Below, piece after piece: positions 16,448-25,252 of a stretch of DNA of 31,698 bases (within the stretch, counting starts at the first letter, position 1; the number at the start of each line of letters is the position of its first letter). The notes below the pieces were generated by a model. That model saw only the letters and a program-made list of their open reading frames with translations. It was not told where the DNA came from and searched no databases. This stretch comes from CAZWUL01 sp964636625 (GTDB lineage: Bacteria > Atribacterota > Phoenicimicrobiia > Phoenicimicrobiales > Stramentimicrobiaceae): NCBI GenBank assembly GCA_964636625.1, contig CAZWUL010000010.1, positions 1 through 31,698 on the forward strand, in the 5' to 3' direction. The position numbers and the translations under genes are program-made.

Positions 16448-17470
16448 TTACCTCTCAAATATCTGCTTTACAACCTCTTCCGGTAATTTAGAGTTACACC
16501 AGTAACTATTTGGTAAATCGGGTTTTACATACTCATATAGATTGTCTGAAGTAATAGTTGGGATGGGTATATATGTTTCATGTTCAAATGGCTGATTTGT
16601 TAAAGCCTTTAAAGCAACGTCCATTGCTTCTACACTACACCAGGTAGGCATACTTGTTGCTATGGAATCAAATTCTGGGTAATCGCCATCCCTTAATTCT
16701 GCCCATATTTTCAAGAAACCATTTCCGTCTTCACCGGTAACTGGTGGAGGTTCTTTCCCTCTTTCCAAATATGCTTCAACAACTGCTTCTGACATGGCAC
16801 CGCCCTGAGACCAAACACCATCGATGCCAGGATATGCAATTAATAATGCTTCCATGGCTCTTTTTGCTTTAGCATAGTCCCAGTCTGCATGCACCTCTTG
16901 AACAATTTCTATTCCTGGATATTGATCAAAAACATTTTTTGCCCCTTCAAATCTTTCAGCAGAAATTGCAGTTCCCTTCATTCCGTTAAAGGCAATTATT
17001 TGGCCTTCTCCGCCGATTTTTTCAGATAACCAGTCAGCCTGAACTCTCCCAAACTCTTTTTGGTCAACAATTACATGTGCTGTAACATTATCTGTATAAA
17101 CAAGATTATCAAAATCTACCACAACAATGCCAGCTGCCATTGCCTTGTTTACAACAGGAATTAGGGCTTGAGGTGATGCTGCAGTAATTAATATTGCATC
17201 AACTTCTCTTACTATTAAATCCTCAATATCTGAAATTTGCTTAGAAATATCTTCTTCCGCTTCTGTAACAATTAACTCTTCTACTAAATCTCCATATATT
17301 GCAGATGCAGCATATCTGGCTTCTTCCACCATCTGAACACGCCAGGAATTCCCCAAACTAAAATTACTTAAGCCAATTACAAAAGGTCCTTCTTTGGCAA
17401 CTCCGTTTGTTAACATAAGAGTTCCCAAAAACATAGTCACTAACACTAAAATTAAAAATTTCTTAAACAT
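16448..17470 (-). CDS. Sugar-type periplasmic/lipid-side binding protein, importer 1
   Basis: The 340-residue protein has a signal peptide (KKFLILVLVTMFLGTLML, probable cut after GVA near residue 25) and a Peripla_BP_4 fold: GLSNFSLGNSWR at the ligand site, AILITAASPQALIPVVNKA, and GVWSQGGAMSEAVVEAYLERG. It delivers ligand to the importer encoded just downstream. Its GVWSQGG and EDGNGF blocks recur in the importer 2 protein at 25253, so the two are paralogues. There is no lipobox. The ligand is unknown; LarA directly upstream suggests a 2-hydroxy acid or sugar acid. GGAGG precedes the ATG. Confidence 0.9.
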   Translation of the reverse strand: MFKKFLILVLVTMFLGTLMLTNGVAKEGPFVIGLSNFSLGNSWRVQMVEEARYAASAIYGDLVEELIVTEAEEDISKQISDIEDLIVREVDAILITAASPQALIPVVNKAMAAGIVVVDFDNLVYTDNVTAHVIVDQKEFGRVQADWLSEKIGGEGQIIAFNGMKGTAISAERFEGAKNVFDQYPGIEIVQEVHADWDYAKAKRAMEALLIAYPGIDGVWSQGGAMSEAVVEAYLERGKEPPPVTGEDGNGFLKIWAELRDGDYPEFDSIATSMPTWCSVEAMDVALKALTNQPFEHETYIPIPTITSDNLYEYVKPDLPNSYWCNSKLPEEVVKQIFER

Positions 17471-17526
17471 TTTTTCCTCCTTAAATTGAAAATATTATTG
17501 TAAATTACAACTTTAATCGATAGTTT

Positions 17527-17536
17527 TCACCTCCTT
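17527..17536 (-). promoter_or_regulatory. Free-standing Shine-Dalgarno-like sequence in the importer 1 leader
   Basis: AAGGAGGTGA lies 56 nt before the binding-protein ATG and is separate from the gene's own GGAGG. No ATG, GTG or TTG lies at the right distance after it. The same ten bases occur in the leader of the importer 2 binding protein. Confidence 0.45.
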
Positions 17537-17559
17537 ATTACTTAATATTCTCGTAAAAA

Positions 17560-18834
17560 TTACCTTGCAAATACAGGCATTATCTCTCCACCATTTTTAC
17601 AAATTATAATATTAGAATTTTTACCCTGAATAGAAAAAGCTAATTCTATAGCATCTTGAGCATTTGCTGCCCAATAAAAACCAAGTTTCTCTGCGGTTTC
17701 TTTATTTATACCCGGACTAACTAGAACAGCATTTCCTTTTTCTCTAATAACTCTTCCCACATGTACAAGATGGGCCGCAAGAGTAAGGTCTTTTATCATT
17801 CCCCTATCTGCAAATTTTTTTATTTTTTCAAAAGATTGATACCCAAAATTAATAATTTCCGGATGCTCATCTGAAACACCTTCTGGGCAAGGAGTAACAA
17901 GTATCAAAGTGCCTCCTTTTTTTAAAGCAAGGTCCCCGGAATAAATCCCTTTAGATGCTTGCCATAAATTACTATCAGCGGGGTAAGAATCAGTAAGTAC
18001 AATATCTGCCTGAGTTGAAATATTAAAACCATAAATATCTTTTGCAGCAAAACATCCTTCCTTAAAAGCCTTTACTGGATCACCAGCAAAACACTTATAT
18101 ACCTTTCCACTACCATCTTGCACAGTATTTATGATAAATTTAAGGCCAGCCTTTACGCCGACTCTATTTATTTCTTCTCTTACTGGATTATCTATTTTGC
18201 CCATTATTTCTTCACCATTAAAGAGAGCACTTAACCAGTGAGTTTGACCAGTTGTAATATTCCCACAAATACCAGGTTGCACAATTTTAGCACCACCAGA
18301 AAAACCTGCAACGCGATGTGGTACAATATGTCCAATGCCAATAATAAAATCAAATTCAGTAATTATCTTGTTAATCCATATCTCTGTTCCTCGTTCAGTA
18401 CTTCCTAAGCTCACTAATTCACTGTCCTCAAACCATAGATGATCAATTAAATTAAAATCATTAACTATTTCTCTTCCATATTTGATTAATTTTTCTTCGT
18501 ATTTCATTATCCTATGAGTTCCCGAGGCTATCATTATTTTGATGTTTTCTTTATCGATTCTGCACTGTCTTATTTCATCTATTAATATAGGTAAAATAAT
18601 TTCTACAGGAGTTGTTCTGGTGTAATCATCAACAAGAATCAATACTTTTTTAGAGCCTTGTATTAAGTCTTGTAATGGGTATCCAATAGGATTTTTAATG
18701 CTCTGTGTAATAATATTTTCTGTGGATTTTTTCATTATTTCCGGAACACTTGGCTTAATAATATTTATTATATGATCTTCTGAAATACTAACTGAACTAA
18801 TACCTTCATAAGGGAATACTATTTTTTTCTTCAT
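17560..18834 (-). CDS. larA: LarA-family nickel-pincer racemase/epimerase
   Basis: The 424-residue protein keeps every key residue of lactate racemase LarA with the same spacing: Asp70 and Arg73 (DDYTRTTP), His107 (SGTHR), His173 (VPHRVAGFSGGAK), Lys183 (pincer attachment) and His199 (TGQTHW). The 66-, 10- and 16-residue gaps equal those of the Lactiplantibacillus enzyme. It should use the nickel-pincer cofactor to invert a 2-hydroxy acid at C2. Known relatives act on lactate, malate, phenyllactate, hydroxyglutarate or gluconate (2-epimerase). Sugar-acid neighbours favour an aldonate. No larB, larC or larE is in the window, so cofactor synthesis must be encoded elsewhere. The Shine-Dalgarno is weak. 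Confidence 0.9.
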   Translation of the reverse strand: MKKKIVFPYEGISSVSISEDHIINIIKPSVPEIMKKSTENIITQSIKNPIGYPLQDLIQGSKKVLILVDDYTRTTPVEIILPILIDEIRQCRIDKENIKIMIASGTHRIMKYEEKLIKYGREIVNDFNLIDHLWFEDSELVSLGSTERGTEIWINKIITEFDFIIGIGHIVPHRVAGFSGGAKIVQPGICGNITTGQTHWLSALFNGEEIMGKIDNPVREEINRVGVKAGLKFIINTVQDGSGKVYKCFAGDPVKAFKEGCFAAKDIYGFNISTQADIVLTDSYPADSNLWQASKGIYSGDLALKKGGTLILVTPCPEGVSDEHPEIINFGYQSFEKIKKFADRGMIKDLTLAAHLVHVGRVIREKGNAVLVSPGINKETAEKLGFYWAANAQDAIELAFSIQGKNSNIIICKNGGEIMPVFAR

Positions 18835-18922
18835 ATTTTTACCTACAAATTTTCTTAATTATATCTTTTATCCGAAATTAATCCAAAATTTTCCAAAAAT
18901 CTTTCTCTCATATGAATAATTT

Positions 18923-19693
18923 TTAAAAATAATCACTATTGGCAATCCACCCACCATCTACAGTCAATATTGACCCATTAACATAGCTAGAATCCTCAGA
19001 ACCCAAAAAAACTGCTGCCGCTGCTATCTCTGATGGTTTAGCAATTCGTTTTAACGGGATTCTCTTATTCGTTCTTTCTTCAATTTCCGGTTCTTCCATA
19101 AAACGTGCAAATGTAGGATCAGTAGCAGTCACTCCTGGTGCAATACCATTAACTAAAACCCCGTATTGGGCTAATTCAATAGCTAATGTTTTTGTTAACA
19201 TAATTACTCCTGCTTTTGCAGTACAGTAAACTGAACTTTTCCCCGCTCCAACTATACCCATTTTGGAAGATATTGTAATGATCCTACCTGACCCCTGCTT
19301 CTTCATTACCTTTGCCACTCTGGTACTCATTAAAAAAGTTGAAGTCAAGTTGATTTTAATCATTCTATCCCAAGCTTCCAAATCTGTTTCTAATGCATAG
19401 CATTCTTCATGTTTCCCGACTGAACAAACCGCAATATCAATTCGATTATATTCTTGAATTGTTTTTTTTATTATTTCGTCAACACCATCGGGAGTACAGG
19501 CATTAGCCATTACATATGACGCTGAACCGCCATTTTTTTCAATTTCTTTGACAATATTTTTTGCTTCCTGCAAAGAATCTAAACCATTTAGCACAACCCG
19601 GGCTCCTTCTTTTGCAAATCTAATAGCAATTGCTTTTCCAATTCCTCTTGTTGAACCCGTAATAATAGCAATTTTATCCTCCAGATTATTCAA
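18923..19693 (-). CDS. Short-chain dehydrogenase/reductase (SDR)
   Basis: The 256-residue classical SDR has GSTRGIG (13-19) for NAD(P), Asn115 (IKINLTS), and the catalytic Ser143-Tyr156-Lys160 set (ITISSKM ... SVYCTAK). The NNAG block after strand 4 is replaced by VCSVG, an unusual variant. The C-terminal VDGGW resembles sugar-acid SDRs such as KduD or gluconate 5-dehydrogenases; this is only suggestive. The start is TTG at 19693, supported by AAAAGGAGG six to seven nt upstream. It lies between the cyclase-family gene and larA, with short gaps, in one operon. Confidence 0.87.
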   Translation of the reverse strand: MNNLEDKIAIITGSTRGIGKAIAIRFAKEGARVVLNGLDSLQEAKNIVKEIEKNGGSASYVMANACTPDGVDEIIKKTIQEYNRIDIAVCSVGKHEECYALETDLEAWDRMIKINLTSTFLMSTRVAKVMKKQGSGRIITISSKMGIVGAGKSSVYCTAKAGVIMLTKTLAIELAQYGVLVNGIAPGVTATDPTFARFMEEPEIEERTNKRIPLKRIAKPSEIAAAAVFLGSEDSSYVNGSILTVDGGWIANSDYF

Positions 19694-19730
19694 TTAATGC
19701 CTCCTTTTAAAAAATAAAAAATATATAATT

Positions 19731-20393
19731 CTAAGAATTTAAAATTGCAATGGCTCTGCAAGGAGCTCCATCTCTACCTTTTAGTTTAATAGGCAAGGCG
19801 CTTACTAAGAATTCTTTATTTTCTGGAATAAGATAAAGATTCTTTAAATTTTCCACAATGGGTATATTTGCTCCAAGCAATAAGTGATGAACTGGACTAG
19901 TTTTTGACCCAAAAGGGTCAACAGCTGTTGCATCTGTCATATACGCCTTTATTTTCTTGCTAATAAGCCAGTCAACAAGCTCTTCTGATGGAAAAGGGAA
20001 TATTTCATTATATTTATTACTTTCAGCATATTTTTCAATCCCGGTTTCTAATACAAAAATATGATTTTCCTTTAATTTAAACCCAGATGAAATTATTTCC
20101 TCTAAAGTAATCTCCTGTCCATTCAGTTTTTTATTATATTTAAAAATACTTGCATGTCCATATAGATTTTCTAAGGGTATTTCATTAATACTCATTACAT
20201 TATCTAAAAAGTGTTTCGGTGCATCAACATGTGTACCAGTATGGGCATTCATAGTAAGGCGTGTTAAATTGTAGCCCTCTGAGTTAACTCGGCCCAGCCA
20301 CTGAAAAACAGGTCGCTCATTTCCCGGATAAACAAGCATATCACTTTGCAATGAATAACTTAAATCAATAATTTTCATATTTTTCATAGCCAT
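19731..20393 (-). CDS. Cyclase-family metal-dependent hydrolase (PF04199), copy 1
   Basis: The 220-residue protein has the signature HTGTHVDAPKHF with His51, His55, Asp57 and His61 as likely metal ligands, and the N-terminal IDLSYSLQSDMLVYPG. Family members include kynurenine formamidase and other amide or lactone hydrolases; here, opening a sugar-acid lactone is a reasonable inference but unproven. The ATG has GAGGAG upstream and overlaps the end of the DUF362 gene by 10 nt. A second, diverged copy is at 26469. Confidence 0.87.
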   Translation of the reverse strand: MAMKNMKIIDLSYSLQSDMLVYPGNERPVFQWLGRVNSEGYNLTRLTMNAHTGTHVDAPKHFLDNVMSINEIPLENLYGHASIFKYNKKLNGQEITLEEIISSGFKLKENHIFVLETGIEKYAESNKYNEIFPFPSEELVDWLISKKIKAYMTDATAVDPFGSKTSPVHHLLLGANIPIVENLKNLYLIPENKEFLVSALPIKLKGRDGAPCRAIAILNS

Positions 20394-21607
20394 TGACTCT
20401 CCTCATTTACCTTACATTCTTTTAATATTATTTCAGATATCTTAGGACCTGGGCAACAACCTTTGATATAAATAGTCCTTGGGTCATTCTGGTATGTTTT
20501 CGGAGTACAGTCACCAATTACGAAATATGGCCCTTCTTTTAAGTGTTTCTCAAAATTAATATCTTTTGCGTTAAACCCTAACATAAATGTTGGTTTTCCT
20601 ACATTTTTGCTAATTTTTTCCCAAACACCATCTCTTTCCCAGAAAAGCGCAGGTCCCATAATCCATGCAAAACATCCTTCACACATTCCTCCCAGAATAA
20701 AATTGCACGGAAAACGATTATATGGAACAATAGTTGGTCTTTTTAATTTTATAGATAATTCATTAGGGTTATCACCAACAGTAACTATTTTATTTCGATC
20801 AATCTCCCCAATGCCATCCAAAAATGAAGTTAAAGTAAATGGCAATTCATTTACGTTAAAATTAACTAATTCAGCCGCAATTGCATCTAATGCGACCGGG
20901 TCATTGGAAGCCAAAAGTGCTCCCAGAAATCTTGGAGTAGACAAATCCGGTCCTTCTCCTTCTCCCACAATTACAGCATCAGCAAAGCATAGCGATTCCG
21001 GTAATAACTGATGAACTTCAGATACCAATTTTGGTAATCTTGTTTGATGATATTCCAGCCTTAAATCCTGAGGTATTAGACCAACCCAATTTTTAACACA
21101 ACAAGTCATTTTAGCAATTCGATGTGTTTTTAATTTTGCAAAGTTAATAACATAATCTGCCTCAATTGCCTTTTTGGGAAGAGAAATTGTTTCCAACATG
21201 TCACTATTTGGAAGGTTTACTTCAACTCTTTCTAATGAATCATCAATATTAACAAATTCTCCGCCTGCTAATTTTATTTCTTCCGCCATGCCTGTTTCTT
21301 TAAAGGAATCACTGCTTTTCATGTAGCTTGCAGGAGAATCTCCAATATATATCTTTTTTACACCTCTATCTTTAAGCAAATATATCAAGCTGGAAATAAA
21401 TTTTGGTTCAGTTGTTATACTGTCTTTTGCAGTAGCTCCCATAATAACATTTGGCTTAACAAAAACTTTGCCACTTGAAGGAATCTTTATCCCTTCTGAT
21501 TCTAAATTTGAAATAGCCTTAGAAACCATATCATAAAAATTGACTTGGTCATATACAGCACTATTTGATTTTGTTATCGAAACTACCGACATTTTATTTG
21601 GTTGCAT
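20384..21607 (-). CDS. DUF362 family protein with C-terminal cysteines
   Basis: The 407-residue protein matches the DUF362 family: KVFVKPNVIMG, IGDSPAS, INFAKLKTHRIAKMTCCVKNWVG and DAIAAELV. The usual appended ferredoxin is missing. A Cys-rich C-terminal part (FPCNFILGGMCEGCFAW, GDCTPK, KGCCPGP) could instead hold a metal or Fe-S cluster. The biochemical role of DUF362 is unknown to me. It is the first gene of the DUF362-cyclase-SDR-larA block, so it may take part in the same redox or epimerisation step. AGGAGG lies 7-8 nt before the ATG. Confidence 0.82.
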   Translation of the reverse strand: MQPNKMSVVSITKSNSAVYDQVNFYDMVSKAISNLESEGIKIPSSGKVFVKPNVIMGATAKDSITTEPKFISSLIYLLKDRGVKKIYIGDSPASYMKSSDSFKETGMAEEIKLAGGEFVNIDDSLERVEVNLPNSDMLETISLPKKAIEADYVINFAKLKTHRIAKMTCCVKNWVGLIPQDLRLEYHQTRLPKLVSEVHQLLPESLCFADAVIVGEGEGPDLSTPRFLGALLASNDPVALDAIAAELVNFNVNELPFTLTSFLDGIGEIDRNKIVTVGDNPNELSIKLKRPTIVPYNRFPCNFILGGMCEGCFAWIMGPALFWERDGVWEKISKNVGKPTFMLGFNAKDINFEKHLKEGPYFVIGDCTPKTYQNDPRTIYIKGCCPGPKISEIILKECKVNEESQWL

Positions 21608-21701
21608 AAATCAACCTCCTTAAAATCATTTCATAATTTATAAGAGGAAAAAGACTATTATATTTTATGGATTTACATTAATAAAATTTAATTCTAGAAA
21701 A

Positions 21702-22670
21702 TTATCTTGATTTTTCTAATTTCACATATATGCCAACAATAACAATAACTACTAAACCCTGTGCTAATAGTTTGCCTGCACCACCTATTCCCATCATTGT
21801 CAATATGCTGAATAAAATCTTTAAGACAAGTACACCAAAAATTGTTCTTTCTACTCCGCCACGAGCTCCAGTAAAAATAGTGCCACCAATAACAACTGCA
21901 GCTATAGCTGATAGTGTGTGGTCCATACCAAGACCTCCCCCTCTATAGGTAAGCTCTGGAACACCTGTGTATCCCAACAAAAACAATCCGGCTATAGCTG
22001 AGAACAAACCACTTATGAGATAAACAAAAAATATCACTTTTTTATTTTTTATTCCTGAATGATAAGATGCTTTGGGATTGCTTCCTATTGCATAAACTTC
22101 CCTGCCGAATACGGTGAACCTCATTATTACTGTCATTATTATAGCAAGAAATATCCATATAAGTACAAGTATAGGAATATCACCTATCTTACCAATACTT
22201 AAATGTCTTAAAATTGGAGATGCAAAGCCACTTGTTCTGGCAAAAATAAAAATACTGCCGGTAAGGGTTGCCATCATTCCTAAAGTCATAATAAAAGGAG
22301 GAATCCTTAAATAGGCAATGCCTGTTCCATTAATCAAGCCAATCAGCAAGCCCAGACCTAAACAGATAAAAATCGGCACTATCCTGTTCTGTCCGCCCAT
22401 CAACATAGCCCCAACAGCGTCTGCCACAAGCATAGTTGCGCCCACAGAAAGGTCTATACCGCCGGTTAGAATAACTATTGTTTGACCTATGGCTGATATT
22501 CCAAGTATTGCTGTATCATGCAGGACTGAAATCAAATGTTGTACAGTTAAAAATCTTGGATTTAAAATACCAGCAATCACAATAATGACAAATAGCATTA
22601 AGCACAATATAATAATTTGCATCATATCCTTATTTACATTTACTTTCTTTCCGGTTTTTGTATTTGTCAT
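21702..22670 (-). CDS. Ribose-type ABC transporter permease, importer 2, second permease
   Basis: The 322-residue RbsC-type permease has many hydrophobic helices, the shared GQTIVILTGGIDLSVGA stretch and GGTIFTGARGG near the C terminus. It is positionally and by sequence the counterpart of the permease at 12852 (both have GFASP/GLASP-ILR followed by a GR(K/E) loop). Its ATG overlaps the stop of the upstream permease by 4 nt. It is the last gene of importer 2, 94 nt before the DUF362 start. Confidence 0.9.
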   Translation of the reverse strand: MTNTKTGKKVNVNKDMMQIIILCLMLFVIIVIAGILNPRFLTVQHLISVLHDTAILGISAIGQTIVILTGGIDLSVGATMLVADAVGAMLMGGQNRIVPIFICLGLGLLIGLINGTGIAYLRIPPFIMTLGMMATLTGSIFIFARTSGFASPILRHLSIGKIGDIPILVLIWIFLAIIMTVIMRFTVFGREVYAIGSNPKASYHSGIKNKKVIFFVYLISGLFSAIAGLFLLGYTGVPELTYRGGGLGMDHTLSAIAAVVIGGTIFTGARGGVERTIFGVLVLKILFSILTMMGIGGAGKLLAQGLVVIVIVGIYVKLEKSR

Positions 22671-23608
22671 AATTCTGCCTCTCTTTGCTCATTTACTCCA
22701 AACATTCTGATTGCCACAATTATTACTAATAACAAACCCTTGGCAATATAGGTATACCAAATATTAACTCCGATAAGATTAAAAATTCTTGATAGTGAAG
22801 TAAGTATCAAAACTGCGCCTATAGTTCCTTTGTAGTCTCCTCTGCCTCCGGATAGAATTGTTCCGCCCATTACAACTGCGGTTATTGAATCCAGTGGGTA
22901 CAAAACTCCCACATTTGCATCTCCGCTTGCCATTACGGCACTAAGAAATAAACCGGCTAATGCAGCCATAAAACCACTTATAGCAAATACCGCAGTTTTA
23001 ATAAAAGTTACATTTATGCCTGAACGGTAAGCAATTACCTCATCATTCCCTACTGCGTAGATATTTCTACCAAAATTGGTTCTTTTTAAGATAAATTCAC
23101 CTACCAATAATGCTATAATTAATATAATTATTGGTGTCCAAGCGATATTTGCTGTTTCTTTCAATAAAAAATTTATGAATTTCATTGGAATAATGCCTCC
23201 GGGATAATCCCTTATAAGAAGCCCGGAACCTTGACAAACAGCCATCATCCCAAATGTCATTATAAATGAATCTATCCTGAACTTTGAGACAGCAATTCCA
23301 TTTATTAAGCCAACAATGGTTCCTACAAGAAGCGGAATGAAAATCCCCAAAAATATATTATCATTCATCGTTACAGAAGCAATAACAGTTGATAATCCAA
23401 GTATGCTGCCAACAGACAAATCGAATTTTCCACACAAAATAACCAGGTTCTGACCTAATGCTATGAGAGCTAAAGGAACCGAAAATACAACTATGGTCAT
23501 AAAGACACTTATCTGCCTGAAATAGGGAGTAATCATGCTGGCTATAATCCATATGATAATCATTAGTATGTAAATATACCATTCTCCGATTATTTTTTTT
23601 ATTTTCAT
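22667..23608 (-). CDS. Ribose-type ABC transporter permease, importer 2, first permease
   Basis: The 313-residue RbsC-type permease has GQNLVILCGKFDLSVGS, where the usual GGxD is GKFD, and GGTILSGGRGDYKG at the ATPase contact. It pairs with the permease at 21702 to form the channel. GGAG lies 10 nt before the ATG and the ATPase stop is two bases upstream, so the genes are coupled. Counterpart in importer 1: 13820. Confidence 0.9.
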   Translation of the reverse strand: MKIKKIIGEWYIYILMIIIWIIASMITPYFRQISVFMTIVVFSVPLALIALGQNLVILCGKFDLSVGSILGLSTVIASVTMNDNIFLGIFIPLLVGTIVGLINGIAVSKFRIDSFIMTFGMMAVCQGSGLLIRDYPGGIIPMKFINFLLKETANIAWTPIIILIIALLVGEFILKRTNFGRNIYAVGNDEVIAYRSGINVTFIKTAVFAISGFMAALAGLFLSAVMASGDANVGVLYPLDSITAVVMGGTILSGGRGDYKGTIGAVLILTSLSRIFNLIGVNIWYTYIAKGLLLVIIVAIRMFGVNEQREAEL

Positions 23609-23610
23609 AT

Positions 23611-25122
23611 CTAGTTTACTCCTATAGAAGCTTTTAATATTTTCTTTTCTAAGGTTTCTCTATCTTCAGTTCCAATAATATTGAACTCTTTGGCTATTTT
23701 TCCTTCCCTTAAAACAACAACCCTGTCAGGAAGATTTAAAATTTCAATCATATCAGATAAAACCAACAGAATGCTTTTACCTTCGTCGGCTAACTTTCTT
23801 AATATATGATAGACTTCAGATTTTGCCCCCATATCCAGTCCCTCTGCTGGTTCATCACACAAAAGAAAATCTGGCAGAGCAAGCAACCATTTACTAAATA
23901 CCACTTTTTGTTTATTTCCGCCACTAAGGCTGTTTACTTCTGTGGATAGAGATGGAGCAATTATATTCATCTTTGAACTGATATCACTAATCTCTTGTTT
24001 TTCTTTGTTTTGTACTATAAACCCTGCTTTCTGTCTCTTTTCTAAACTTGATAAAGCAATATTTCGACGAATACTATGCGAAAAACAAAGCTCATCTTCT
24101 CTTTTATTAGAAATAAAAGCAATTTTTTGTGTTTTTGCTTTAACCGGGTTATTTATAGTTACCTCTTTATTGTGAATAAATAATTTACCGCTACTTTTTG
24201 GCATTTGCCCAAACACCGCTTTCAGTAATTCGCTTTGCCCATGTCCTCTAAGTCCGGCAAGTGCTACAATTTCCCCTTTGGCAATATCTATATTTATATT
24301 ATTCAATTTCCCTTCTATGGATAAACCTTTTATTGAATAGATTACTTCTCTTTCTTTCCTGCCGGCACCAATTCTTTTTGGAAAGATTTCACTCAATTTT
24401 CTGCCCATCATTAAACTAACTAACCCTTCTTCGGTAACATCTTTAGCCTCTGTTTTTTTTACCATTTTTCCTTCTTTTAATACTAATGTAGTATCAGCAA
24501 TACTGAAAACCTCTTTTAACCTATGAGAAATAAAAATTATAGTCTTGCCTTCATCTTTTTTATTTCTTACAATTTCAAATAACTTGTCTACGCTTTCATA
24601 ATCGAGGGTAGCGGTTATCTCATCTAAAATGATGATATCAGGATTACATCTTATCATTTTAGCAAATTCAACTAACTTTCTTTCTTCCGGGCTTAGCGAA
24701 ATCGCATATTGTCTTACATCAATCTTAAAGTTTAAGTCTTTTAATACCTTCTCAGCTTCTCTGAATATTTTTGAATATGACAATATTCCATTATGCCTAA
24801 ACTTGCCCTGTTCACCAAGAAATATATTTTCAGCTACACTCATATAATTGATTAAACTTGGATCTTGAAAAACAGCGCCAATACCATATTCTCGGGCTTT
24901 ATGAATACCTGTTATATTAACCTCTTTACCCTGAATAAACACTTTTCCTGTGTCAGGCTTCATGGCACCCATCAAAATGTGAACAAGCGTCGATTTACCT
25001 GCACCATTTTCTCCAACAAGTGCACATATTTCACCCTTGTTAAAAGAGGTGCTGACTTTACTTAATGCACGTACTCCGGGAAAGGACTTACTTATGTCAT
25101 CGACTCTTAAAAATTTATCCAT
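23611..25122 (-). CDS. Ribose-type ABC transporter ATPase, importer 2
   Basis: The 503-residue protein has tandem RbsA-type ABC domains. Domain 1 has Walker A GENGAGKST, Walker B IIILDEITATLD and FISHRLKE, with a degenerate signature (LSPEERK). Domain 2 has GLRGHGQSELL in place of Walker A, signature LSGGNKQK and Walker B LLCDEPAEGLD. It energises uptake with the permeases downstream. The ATG at 25122 has only a weak Shine-Dalgarno. A long hairpin lies between it and the binding-protein gene. Confidence 0.92.
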   Translation of the reverse strand: MDKFLRVDDISKSFPGVRALSKVSTSFNKGEICALVGENGAGKSTLVHILMGAMKPDTGKVFIQGKEVNITGIHKAREYGIGAVFQDPSLINYMSVAENIFLGEQGKFRHNGILSYSKIFREAEKVLKDLNFKIDVRQYAISLSPEERKLVEFAKMIRCNPDIIILDEITATLDYESVDKLFEIVRNKKDEGKTIIFISHRLKEVFSIADTTLVLKEGKMVKKTEAKDVTEEGLVSLMMGRKLSEIFPKRIGAGRKEREVIYSIKGLSIEGKLNNINIDIAKGEIVALAGLRGHGQSELLKAVFGQMPKSSGKLFIHNKEVTINNPVKAKTQKIAFISNKREDELCFSHSIRRNIALSSLEKRQKAGFIVQNKEKQEISDISSKMNIIAPSLSTEVNSLSGGNKQKVVFSKWLLALPDFLLCDEPAEGLDMGAKSEVYHILRKLADEGKSILLVLSDMIEILNLPDRVVVLREGKIAKEFNIIGTEDRETLEKKILKASIGVN

Positions 25123-25173
25123 CTATATAATCGCTCTTTCTCTTTAGTTTTTCTTACGGTTTAATTTAATTTT

Positions 25174-25211
25174 ATCAAAGTTGTCCTTTTTAAAAAAAGG
25201 ACAACTTTGAT
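25174..25211 (-). terminator. Hairpin between binding-protein and ATPase genes, importer 2
   Basis: An almost continuous 18-bp stem (ATCAAAGTTGTCCTTTTT at 25174-25191 against 25194-25211) begins 41 nt past the binding-protein stop. The minus strand has no T run after it, so mRNA 3'-end protection or processing is more likely than full termination. Importer 1 has a different hairpin in the same place. Confidence 0.7.
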
Positions 25212-25252
25212 TTCCAAAAAAAACTATCTATATACAAAATACAAATTATTAA

